Assembly: GCF_030271165.1 (NCBI RefSeq)
Contig: NZ_JASSZH010000020.1
Span: 1-64,000, forward strand
DNA from: Psychromicrobium xiongbiense
Lineage (GTDB): Bacteria; Actinomycetota; Actinomycetes; Actinomycetales; Micrococcaceae
DNA: 64,000 bases
Direction of reading: 5' to 3'
The notes below the pieces were generated by a model. The model ran no database searches and was not told where the DNA came from. It was given only the letters and a program-made list of their open reading frames with translations. The position numbers were made by a program, and so were the translations under genes. The first letter of the stretch is position 1. Each line of letters opens with the position of its first letter. Positions 27,900 through 34,664 of the stretch are shown here, piece by piece.

Positions 27900-28874
27900 G
27901 TGCGGCAGAACAGCAGGGTAGGACGGCGATTCGCCACAGCGGTGCCTGCCGGGCACCCGGCGGGTAGCGGTTGGCGGCTGCCAAAGTTCGCACTCTTCAT
28001 CGCGACGGTGTGTCTGGTGGGCGTCCTGGTCCTGCTCTATCCGACAGCCGCAGCCTGGGTGAGTTCAGTCCAGCAGGCTCAGCAACTGACCACCTACGGC
28101 CAGGGCGTCTCGGTGCTGGCGCCCTCGGTGGTAGAGGGTGCACTGACCGAGGCTCAACGCTACAACGCCGCTCTGAGCGGTACAGCCACCTTCGCCGCCA
28201 ATGAGCGAAAGCCTGAGGCGCTCGGCACCGGTGTCTCGAATGGCTTTGAATACAACAAGCTGCTGGCCAGTGATCAGTACGGCACCATGGGGCGGATCAA
28301 GATCCCGTCGATCGATGTCGATCTGCCGATTTTTCACGGTACCAGCGACAACGTGCTCGCCCAGGGGGTGGGGCATCTCGAAGGAACGGCGCTGCCCGTT
28401 GGCGGAGTCGGAACGCACGCCGTCCTGACTGGACACCGGGGGTTGCCCACCTCGACGCTGTTCACGAATCTGGACAAGGTCAAGGTGGGCGATACGTTCA
28501 CCGTCACGGTCTTCCAGGAAGTGCTGACCTATCGGGTGGTCGACACGAAAGTCGTGGACCCGGATCAGACCAGCGCACTTGACCCGGTTCCCGGCAAGGA
28601 CCTCGTCACCCTGGTGACCTGCACACCGCTGGGCATCAACAGCCAGCGAATTCTGGTGACCGGAGAAAGAGTACTGCCCACGCCGGCCCGGGACGCCGCC
28701 AGTGCAGCGGCCGCTCCTGCCGGCCCGGGATTTCCGTGGTGGATTGTCGTCATCGGCTGCGCATGCCTGCTGCTGAGTACCTACGTCTGGGCCTCCGGCC
28801 GATCCCGCACCTCGCCGGAGCCAGCGGATTCCGGGCCCGACGTCCTCCCACTCCCAACCCTCTCTCCTCACTGA
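27900..28874 (+). CDS. Pilus-type (class C-like) sortase
   Basis: A 324-residue membrane transpeptidase with an N-terminal membrane helix (residues 29-49) and a second one at 278-298, the two-anchor layout of class C sortases. The catalytic triad is His179 (LTGHRGL), Cys241 (LVTCTPLGIN) and Arg250 (SQRILV). It should polymerise the pilins encoded upstream through their LPLTG signals. The lid that normally carries Asp-Pro-Phe/Trp before the Tyr-x-x-Leu helix is not evident; the region reads GTGVSNGFEYNKLLAS. The GTG start is preferred over a start 17 codons earlier because AGAGGAGA lies 5-6 bases upstream and the earlier part spans the hairpin. The stop codon lies inside a long hairpin. Confidence 0.9.
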   Translation: MRQNSRVGRRFATAVPAGHPAGSGWRLPKFALFIATVCLVGVLVLLYPTAAAWVSSVQQAQQLTTYGQGVSVLAPSVVEGALTEAQRYNAALSGTATFAANERKPEALGTGVSNGFEYNKLLASDQYGTMGRIKIPSIDVDLPIFHGTSDNVLAQGVGHLEGTALPVGGVGTHAVLTGHRGLPTSTLFTNLDKVKVGDTFTVTVFQEVLTYRVVDTKVVDPDQTSALDPVPGKDLVTLVTCTPLGINSQRILVTGERVLPTPARDAASAAAAPAGPGFPWWIVVIGCACLLLSTYVWASGRSRTSPEPADSGPDVLPLPTLSPH

Positions 28875-28942
28875 GTAGCAGAAGTTGCACGTGGAAACGA
28901 CTCCACTCAGCTGTTCCACTCAGCAACTTCTGCTACTCAGTG
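28869..28942. terminator. 20-bp perfect stem hairpin overlapping the sortase stop codon
   Basis: Bases 28869-28888 pair perfectly with 28923-28942. The 34-base interior can form a second stem, GTGGAA/TTCCAC (28891-28896 with 28914-28919). The sortase stop codon (28872-28874) is inside the 5' arm. There is no U-tract. It separates the plus-strand pilus operon from the minus-strand operon that ends at 29029, so a bidirectional 3'-end role is plausible. Confidence 0.75.
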
Positions 28943-29028
28943 CGCTTTCGAAGGAGTGGCGGCAAAACAGGTCCAGCATTGCAGGTCAGCTGCCAAAGGC
29001 AGGATGGCTCACACCGATCATTCTGAGC

Positions 29029-29214
29029 CTACTTGTTGCCTTTCTTCCGACTCGTTTCAATCATTGAAACGAGGAGTAGAACAACTGCCAGGGCTGACCA
29101 ACAGATAGCGACCCAAGTTGAGACCTTGACAGAACCGTCGGGGATCACGGTGATCACCGTGAAAAATAGCCCGGTCGCCAACATCCCAAGGAACGAGTTT
29201 CGGTATTTGACCAT
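29029..29214 (-). CDS. Tiny two-helix membrane protein
   Basis: A 61-residue protein with two hydrophobic helices (FLGMLATGLFFTVITVI and WVAICWSALAVVLLLVSMI) joined by a short polar loop PDGSVKVST, and a basic tail SRKKGNK. No family is recognised. The ATG at 29214 lies 5 bases past the stop of the exported-protein gene; a GTG seven codons earlier would overlap that gene. Its position as the last gene of a YidC-containing operon suggests that it could be a YidC client or a membrane partner/immunity factor for the exported protein; both ideas are inference. Base composition is AT-richer than the flanking genes. Confidence 0.6.
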   Translation of the reverse strand: MVKYRNSFLGMLATGLFFTVITVIPDGSVKVSTWVAICWSALAVVLLLVSMIETSRKKGNK

Positions 29215-29219
29215 CGCGG

Positions 29220-29705
29220 CTAGTACCCCAAACACCCGAGGATGGTGAGGGATCCAGCGACCGCATCATTCACCCAGCCGAGGGGTGTAACGTCGCCACC
29301 AGCAGTCATCCACAGGTAGGTCAAGCCAGCCATACAAGTAAGAGTAATGGGGTTCCGATCGCTGCCCAGAGAGTAGAGATAGGCATTGTAATGAGCCACT
29401 TGGTTGCCGCTGATATAGACATCCATCATGCCTTGGCACAATGCGGGATCCTGCCAGTCAGGCCATGCCCACGTAGATCCATTCGAACCTTCACAATATC
29501 GGTAATATTGCCCAGCAACGTCCATGGGGCTGGCGGCTCCTCCGCTGGGGCTTTGGATGGGTGACGGCAGATCCATCTGAGAAATGCCACTCCCCGTTAG
29601 GGCGCTGAATGCCATGGAAGCAACAGAGGAACCACTGATGTGTGTCGGCACAGAGGCCTGTGCCGGGAGGGAGCCGAGGAACGATACTGTCAATGCAACG
29701 GTCAT
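29220..29705 (-). CDS. Exported protein of unknown function; 5' end probably frameshifted
   Basis: At least 161 residues. The visible start MTVALTVSFLGSLPAQA is a hydrophobic signal without the usual basic N-region. One base change upstream repairs it: a GTG at 29732-29734 with AGAAGG ahead would, if the run of six A (29726-29731) were seven, read (M)KKIILAILG in front of this ATG. As written, that GTG frame stops after ten codons, and no start codon lies further upstream in the gene's own frame. The mature part has four cysteines (YCEG, ALCQG, LTCMAG, ILGCLGY) and aromatic blocks (QYYRYCEGSNGSTWAWPDW). No family recognised. Annotated from the ATG, with real extent possibly 29220-29734. Confidence 0.65.
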   Translation of the reverse strand: MTVALTVSFLGSLPAQASVPTHISGSSVASMAFSALTGSGISQMDLPSPIQSPSGGAASPMDVAGQYYRYCEGSNGSTWAWPDWQDPALCQGMMDVYISGNQVAHYNAYLYSLGSDRNPITLTCMAGLTYLWMTAGGDVTPLGWVNDAVAGSLTILGCLGY

Positions 29706-29730
29706 TCCCAGGATGGCAAGGATGATTTTT

Positions 29731-29835
29731 TCACGTGGGCTGCACCTTCTCGATCGAACGATGGGCCTCGGTGATGCTGGTGCGTGCGGGCGTACTCACT
29801 TTGCCACTGGAGCGGGCCGCGGTCAAGGACATCAT
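29731..29835 (-). CDS. 34-codon ORF coupled to yidC and the exported-protein start
   Basis: The ATG overlaps the yidC stop (ATGA, 29832-29835) and the stop overlaps the GTG proposed for the exported-protein gene (GTGA, 29731-29734). The peptide (MMSLTAARSSGKVSTPARTS, then ITEAHRSIEKVQPT) is basic with no membrane segment or family. The double four-base overlap is the main support: such overlaps are rare by chance and typical of translational coupling. It may be a real small protein or a leader that carries ribosomes to the next start. Confidence 0.4.
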   Translation of the reverse strand: MMSLTAARSSGKVSTPARTSITEAHRSIEKVQPT

Positions 29836-30602
29836 TTTGCGAGTATCTTGACGTGAGGCACTGAGCGCAAGGACAGACGCCGGTGCAGTACCGCGCGTTC
29901 GATGGCGGTCCACAGCGTGGTCGTGGCGAGGTAAAGGCCCGCGGCAAGCGGGACGAAGATCGCAGTGACGGCACTCACGTAGGACAGCCAGGGCATGATC
30001 CGGGTCATCGTGGCCAGGGACCCGGTGGTTGCTGATGCACTCCGGGACAACCGGATCATCCGGCGGCGGTTGTATTCGGCCACGGCCACGATGACCGCGA
30101 GCATCACGCCGTAGATGATGACGCCGGGAAAGACCGGTCCTGTGCTCAGAAGATGCACCAGCGACTGCCCAAGCGGTACCCCGGCCAGGCTTGCGTCCAG
30201 AAGCGCATTGGCATGGCCGCCGATGCTAGTCAGCACAAACAGCCCATATACCGTGATCAGCACGGGTGCCTGCAGGATGGCCGGGCCGATGCCAGCAAAC
30301 ATGGAGACGCCTTCGGAGCGGTACAGCTCCAGCGTCTTCTCGCTGAGTTCCTGCGGTCTCTTGGCGTAGCGCCGTTGAAGGTCGGCCAGCTGCGGCGCAA
30401 TCCGGGCTCTGCCCAGTTCACCCCTGACCTGAGAGCGACCCACCGGGATCAGGAGAGTGCGTACGGCCAGGGTGAGCACGATGACGGCCAGCCCCGCGGA
30501 GAGCTCACCTGTCAGGGGTGCCAGCAGGCTGCTGAGCCATTGAAGGAAGGTGTAGCCGAGATCCAGGGCCCAGGCAATGGGTGCAAAAGCATAGATATTC
30601 AT
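29832..30602 (-). CDS. YidC/Oxa1 family membrane insertase, second paralogue type
   Basis: A 256-residue membrane protein. It has about five hydrophobic segments: YTFLQWLSSLLAPL, LAVIVLTLAVRTLLIPVGRSQ (the conserved first core helix with the Arg in the membrane groove), VLITVYGLFVLTSI, VIIYGVMLAVIVAVAEY and WLSYVSAVTAIFVPLAAGLYL. The cytoplasmic loop PQLADLQRRYAKRPQELSEKTLELY is the YidC coiled hairpin. It inserts small or C-tail membrane proteins. It is not in the rpmH-rnpA-yidC locus, so it is probably an accessory YidC. It follows a DUF6412-like gene and leads a run of small ORFs including an exported protein and a tiny membrane protein. Confidence 0.87.
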   Translation of the reverse strand: MNIYAFAPIAWALDLGYTFLQWLSSLLAPLTGELSAGLAVIVLTLAVRTLLIPVGRSQVRGELGRARIAPQLADLQRRYAKRPQELSEKTLELYRSEGVSMFAGIGPAILQAPVLITVYGLFVLTSIGGHANALLDASLAGVPLGQSLVHLLSTGPVFPGVIIYGVMLAVIVAVAEYNRRRMIRLSRSASATTGSLATMTRIMPWLSYVSAVTAIFVPLAAGLYLATTTLWTAIERAVLHRRLSLRSVPHVKILAK

Positions 30603-30745
30603 GGTGTCCTCGCTGAGGTGAAACTGATGTGACTGAAATGACCAGGCATGTCAGAGGCAGCAGCGAGGAGGAGAGAAGTGAAGACCTGTAGGCGCTTGGC
30701 CTGTAGGCCGACGCCCGAAGGCCAATGACCCGAAGGCCAGCGAAA

Positions 30746-30773
30746 ATCCTCCTGCTACTGCGAGCAGGAGGAT
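30746..30773 (-). terminator. Hairpin at the end of the DUF6412-like gene
   Basis: An 11-bp perfect stem (30746-30756 with 30763-30773, ATCCTCCTGCT) surrounds the stop codon of the upstream gene on the minus strand and is followed by TTTCGC. It probably attenuates read-through into yidC, about 140 bases downstream. That gap also contains several short GGCC-rich direct repeats (GTAGGCC, GAAGGCC). Confidence 0.6.
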
Positions 30774-31084
30774 GACGGAGCGCGGGGCCGGGGCCGCCCG
30801 GAAAGGTGCGGATCATCGGCAACCCGGAATCGCTCAGGGCCCGGGTAATCCCGGTTGACCAGCCGCACCGCGGCAGGCCGTGCGGCGGAGCGGGTCACCA
30901 GCATGGCACCGCTCGCTGAGAGGGCACAGACCGCAGCAGTCGCGACCAGAGCCGTCATCAGGCTGGGGCTGCCCAGCAGAGGCATGACGACGGCGGCCAG
31001 AATGCTCAGCGGAATGAAGAATCCGAGCAGAGCACGCAGCAGGGAAGCCCGTGCTTCCGGAGTGCGCAGCCCTGAGGTTGTCAT
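30755..31084 (-). CDS. Small membrane protein (DUF6412-like)
   Basis: A 109-residue protein with two membrane helices (ALLGFFIPLSILAAVVMPLL and ALVATAAVCALSASGAMLV) and a basic/proline-rich C-terminus (VNRDYPGPERFRVADDPHLS). The arrangement immediately upstream of an accessory YidC gene is the one I associate with the DUF6412 family in Micrococcaceae; family assignment rests on pattern and context, not a search. It is separated from the pspA gene upstream by a strong terminator, so it starts a new operon with yidC. Role unknown. Confidence 0.65.
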   Translation of the reverse strand: MTTSGLRTPEARASLLRALLGFFIPLSILAAVVMPLLGSPSLMTALVATAAVCALSASGAMLVTRSAARPAAVRLVNRDYPGPERFRVADDPHLSGRPRPRAPSSSCSQ

Positions 31085-31191
31085 CTTTCGAGCCTATCAG
31101 TGCGGTGGGGGAGCGGCCTGGGAAAACGGCAGATATGGCTCCGCCGGGAGCGAACACCCCCGGAAAGCCGACCGGAAAAGACGGCGCAAAA

Positions 31192-31228
31192 AAGCTGGGG
31201 TGGGAACGGAACGTTCCCACCCCAGCTT
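31192..31228 (-). terminator. Intrinsic terminator of the tpm-pspA operon
   Basis: A 16-bp perfect stem (31192-31207 with 31213-31228) with five-base loop, followed on the minus strand by TTTTTT. It lies 23 bases after the pspA stop. This is the only element in the window with both a long stem and a proper U-tract. Confidence 0.92.
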
Positions 31229-31250
31229 GTCAGCCCATCCGGACTTTGAC

Positions 31251-32051
31251 TCAGAGGGTCTTGAAGTCATCCTCATTGACCGTGGGCAGCGTTGCCGGAT
31301 TGGCTGCCGCGGCCGGTGCGCTGGCGGTCACCGCTGGGGCCGAGCCCGCCTTGAGGGCTGCCAGACGTGCTTCGATCTCGGTCTGCTCACCCAGATCCTC
31401 CAGGGAGTTGAACTGCGCGTCCAGGCTCGAGGCCTGCAGTTCCTGCTGGCCACGGACCCGCGCTTCTTCGCGACGGATCTTGTCTTCGAACCGGCCCACC
31501 TCGCTGGTCGGATCCATGATGTCGATGCTGCCGATGGCCTGGTTGACCTGAGACTGCGCCTGCGCAGTCTTGGCCCGGGCCACCAGCTCATTGCGCTTGG
31601 ACGCCAGCTCGGTGAGCTTGGTCTTCATCTGGTTCAGACCGGTCTTGAGCTGCTCCACCACCGCTTCTTGCGAGGCGATGTTCGGTGCAGCGGTCTTCGC
31701 CTCATTCTCCGAGGAGATCTGACGCTGCAGGGCGACCTTGGCCAGATCATCGAACTTCTGGGCGTCGGTGGCGTTACCTGCGGCCCGGAACTCATCAGCC
31801 TTCCGGCTCGCGGCGAGGGCCTTATTGCCCCAGTCCTGCGCATTGCGGAGGTCTTCGTTGTAGTCGTCCTGGAGCATCCGCAGATTGCCGATGGTCTGTG
31901 CGACGGCCGATTCCGCTTCCGCGATGTTGTTCGTGTAGTCGCGCACCATCTGGTCCAGCATCTTCTGCGGATCTTCGGCACTGTCAAGCACTGAATTGAT
32001 GTTTGCTTTGGCCAGCTGCGCGATGCGGCCAAAGATGGACTGCTTTGCCAT
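31251..32051 (-). CDS. PspA/IM30 family membrane-stress protein
   Basis: A 266-residue almost fully helical protein with long coiled coils. The N-terminus MAKQSIFGRIAQLAKANINS is the amphipathic helix that binds stressed membranes, and AEDPQKMLDQMVRDY is the strongest family block. Coiled coil runs through about residue 220; the C-terminus is an Ala/Pro-rich linker ending in PTVNEDDFKTL. PspA proteins form ESCRT-III-like scaffolds that preserve membrane integrity. It follows a TPM-domain gene by 165 bases on the same strand, a frequent pairing. A strong terminator follows. Confidence 0.92.
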   Translation of the reverse strand: MAKQSIFGRIAQLAKANINSVLDSAEDPQKMLDQMVRDYTNNIAEAESAVAQTIGNLRMLQDDYNEDLRNAQDWGNKALAASRKADEFRAAGNATDAQKFDDLAKVALQRQISSENEAKTAAPNIASQEAVVEQLKTGLNQMKTKLTELASKRNELVARAKTAQAQSQVNQAIGSIDIMDPTSEVGRFEDKIRREEARVRGQQELQASSLDAQFNSLEDLGEQTEIEARLAALKAGSAPAVTASAPAAAANPATLPTVNEDDFKTL

Positions 32052-32215
32052 GGGTACTGCCTTTCAGTACGGAGTGCGGTTCAATCCGCTACAGCTCGGG
32101 GAGCTTGCGGAATCTGGTACTTACTGTGTCAAAAATTCAACTTGATGGCCAGACCTGGAATCAAGCAACGCCCAGAATCAAGCCGCGTCGAGAATCAAGT
32201 CAGTCGTGGGAGTCA

Positions 32216-34312
32216 TCAGAAACTGCTGTCGCCGCCAGAGTCTCCGCCGAAGCCGCCACCGGAATCACCGCCCCAGCCACCGCCGGAATCACCACCCCAG
32301 CCACCACCAGAGTCCCAGCCACCGAATCCGCCGCCACCATGATGTCCGCCGGAAATCATGCCGCCCAGGATTCCGCCCAGAATGGCACCGCCAAAGCCAC
32401 CACCAAAACCACCGCCGCCCCCACCGTAGTTGCCGTATCCACGGCCGTAGCCGGAGTCGGCCAGCGAGAACTGATTGACGTCGTTCTGCGCGGCCTGGGC
32501 CGCCTGCTGGGCCAGCGACGTCGCCTGGTTGGCGTAAGCCAGCGCGGTCACCGGATCGGTACGCTGGATCGAGAGGGCATAGTCAAGATTGCGCTGCGCC
32601 TCGGAAATCCTGGTGCGTGCCTCGGTGCCGACCCCGCCACGGCGTGCGGCAATGAAGTCCTGAGTGGCGGAAATCTGGGCCTGAGCGCTCATCACGGCCT
32701 GCTGGAGCGAGGCCTGGGCCCGTTGAGCCTGCTGCTGTTGGTCCCGGATGCCGGTCAGCAACTGATCCAGATTGGTGTGGGCCTGCTCCACCTGGTGCAG
32801 TAGGGCCACCGGATCATAGCTTCCGGTGGACAGCTGGGACTGTACCTGGCCAAAGACCGCACCGGCAGCCGCCACCTGTGCCGCAGCCTGACCGGTAGGA
32901 TCATTGGCCACCATTGCTCTGGCCTGAGCCAGATCGGTGGTGGCGCTGTTCAGTGCTGCGGGCAGCGCCTGCTCCGCGTTCTGCAGATCTGCCGCCGCCT
33001 TGCTGACCGCGTCCTCGAGCACCGTGGCCTGATGCAGGGCTTCTTCTGCGGCGCGTACCCCGACTGCCGCGCCGGAATGATCGCCGGCGGCGAGGCGCTG
33101 GGAGGCATTAGCCGCAGCAGTGTCGACAAAGTCCAGACGCTCTTTGGCCTGGGCGGCATTGTCCCGGACCTGGCTCAGCGCAGACTCCGGGTAGCGGGCG
33201 TGCAGGGACACCAGGGAGGCCTGTACGGCATCGAGCGCGCTGCGGGCACTCTGCGCATTGGCGGCCACCTGAGCCAGAACCTGCGGAGCGGTGCGCTCCA
33301 GCTCGCGCAGCGAGTCGAAGTTGCCCTTCTGCTCCGCGAGCGCCTGATGTGCCGCCTCGGAGCGGCGAATGATCTCGCCGTACCAGGCGCGCTGTTGCTC
33401 CACCGTGTCCGGGATCTCGTCATCGAGCTGTTGCTGCAGTTTGAAGGATTCCGCCATATGGCCCTTGGCCGCCTCGAGGGCCGCCTGGAAGGGCTTGACC
33501 GCCTCGTCGCCATAGGCGGCCTGAGCGAAACCGATCTCCTGCTCGCTGGATTTGATGGCGTCATCGGCCGCAATCAGCAGGGAACCCGCCCGCTTGCGCA
33601 GCTCTTCCACGCTGACACCGGCCATCGGATCGAGCTGCTGGCCCTGGGGGCCGTAGCCGGAGGCCTGCGCCGTGACGAGGGCCCGCTGCTTCTTCCTGCG
33701 CCGGAAGATGACAAAGGTCACCAGACCGCCAGCGAGCAGCAGGAGTACCACGACGGTGATGATGCCGCCGGCAGCGCTGGCGGCCGTCGGAACGGTGCCT
33801 TTGCCGCCCCCTGCGGCATCCCCGACGGCGGCTGCGGTGTCGATGGCGGCCTGCGCATAGTCCTTTTTGCCGTTGGCCAGGTTTGCCACGACGGCGTTCT
33901 GGTTGATGCTGTCCCGCTGGGCGGTGGTGATGGCGCTGTTCTTGCCGCGTTGAAGTGTGGCCTTGCCCTGATCGGTGGCGATGGCGAGCAGCACATCGAA
34001 CTTACTCATGCCCTTGGTGTCGCCCACCTGGGTGGCCCAGGCGGTGGGGTCGGAGGGGTTGTCAAAAGTTTTCACGATGACGACATACAAGTTGTATTTC
34101 TTGTCCGTGAAGAGCTTACTGATCGCGGACTGCACCTCAGAGGTCCGGCTGCCCAGGGCGTTGTTCGGGTCCACAATGTTCTGCCCGGCACCGATGGTCA
34201 CAGGAGTTTCGGCAGGGACCGCAGCCGTCGCTGCGGTGGCTGGCAGCGCCAGTGCCCCCGCAAGCGCCAGGGCACCGACCAGGCGCCCCACTGTCCGTAG
34301 AACTGATCGCAT
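32216..34312 (-). CDS. TPM-domain membrane protein with glycine-rich tail
   Basis: A 698-residue protein. A signal peptide (MRSVLRTVGRLVGALALAGA...) is followed by an extracytoplasmic TPM domain (about residues 35-160: VSxIGAGQNIVD-like start, YNLYVVIVKTFDNPSDPTAWA, DVLLAIATDQGKATL). A membrane helix at about 185-207 (IITVVVLLLLAGGLVTFVIF) is followed by RRRKK. A long helical, coiled-coil cytoplasmic part runs to about 610. The last 75 residues are Gly-rich (YGNYGGGGGGFGGGFGG; GGGWGGDSGG repeated). The start at 34312 is chosen for GGGAGGG upstream and the clean signal peptide. With pspA it may sense or buffer envelope stress. Confidence 0.88.
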   Translation of the reverse strand: MRSVLRTVGRLVGALALAGALALPATAATAAVPAETPVTIGAGQNIVDPNNALGSRTSEVQSAISKLFTDKKYNLYVVIVKTFDNPSDPTAWATQVGDTKGMSKFDVLLAIATDQGKATLQRGKNSAITTAQRDSINQNAVVANLANGKKDYAQAAIDTAAAVGDAAGGGKGTVPTAASAAGGIITVVVLLLLAGGLVTFVIFRRRKKQRALVTAQASGYGPQGQQLDPMAGVSVEELRKRAGSLLIAADDAIKSSEQEIGFAQAAYGDEAVKPFQAALEAAKGHMAESFKLQQQLDDEIPDTVEQQRAWYGEIIRRSEAAHQALAEQKGNFDSLRELERTAPQVLAQVAANAQSARSALDAVQASLVSLHARYPESALSQVRDNAAQAKERLDFVDTAAANASQRLAAGDHSGAAVGVRAAEEALHQATVLEDAVSKAAADLQNAEQALPAALNSATTDLAQARAMVANDPTGQAAAQVAAAGAVFGQVQSQLSTGSYDPVALLHQVEQAHTNLDQLLTGIRDQQQQAQRAQASLQQAVMSAQAQISATQDFIAARRGGVGTEARTRISEAQRNLDYALSIQRTDPVTALAYANQATSLAQQAAQAAQNDVNQFSLADSGYGRGYGNYGGGGGGFGGGFGGAILGGILGGMISGGHHGGGGFGGWDSGGGWGGDSGGGWGGDSGGGFGGDSGGDSSF

Positions 34313-34664
34313 TCGAAGGCCCTCCCACCGGCATAGGCGGCCCCCGAACGGGATGACCACAGGGGGCCATGAGGACCGCGCTGACGCTTTTTTCCATCCT
34401 ATGGTCCGCCCCCGAACGGTACCAACCTCCTCGCTACGCCTCTGGCGAAATGATGGCCTCGGTGCGGGACAATTGGGGTGCGGCAAATGTCCGGCGTTCT
34501 CACAGCGGTCCTCCAGCGAACTTTCGCGACGGGCTTATCTGGACCCGGAACAGTAGAGGCAACACCAAGGAGCAACCGGGACACCGACGACTCCGGCAGC
34601 GGACCGCACCTCACATCGGTGCCGCCCGCTACACCGCAAGAACACCACGAGGAGTAGCGCAGCC
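34313..34664. other. 352-bp divergent intergenic region
   Basis: The region separates the minus-strand TPM gene from the plus-strand HtrA gene and must hold both promoters. I see the TPM ribosome-binding site (GGGAGGG) and the HtrA one (GAGGAG about 10 bases before its ATG) but no convincing -35/-10 pair, no long hairpin and no small gene. Confidence 0.5.

Noticed and set aside
29053..29071. Palindrome CGTTTCAAT-C-ATTGAAACG as a regulatory site
   Set aside because: It lies inside the coding region of the tiny membrane protein near its 3' end; a 9-bp arm alone is weak evidence.
32140..32210. Short direct repeats (AGAATCAA and similar) between pspA and the TPM gene
   Set aside because: Only two or three imperfect copies; too little to call an element.
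32216..32440. Repeats in the Gly-rich 3' end of the TPM gene as a separate repeat element
   Set aside because: The periodicity follows GGGWGGDSGG-type codons inside the reading frame and needs no other explanation.
33032..34300. 422-codon plus-strand frame opposite the TPM gene
   Set aside because: Antisense shadow in GC-rich DNA; the minus strand has a signal peptide, TPM domain and membrane helix.
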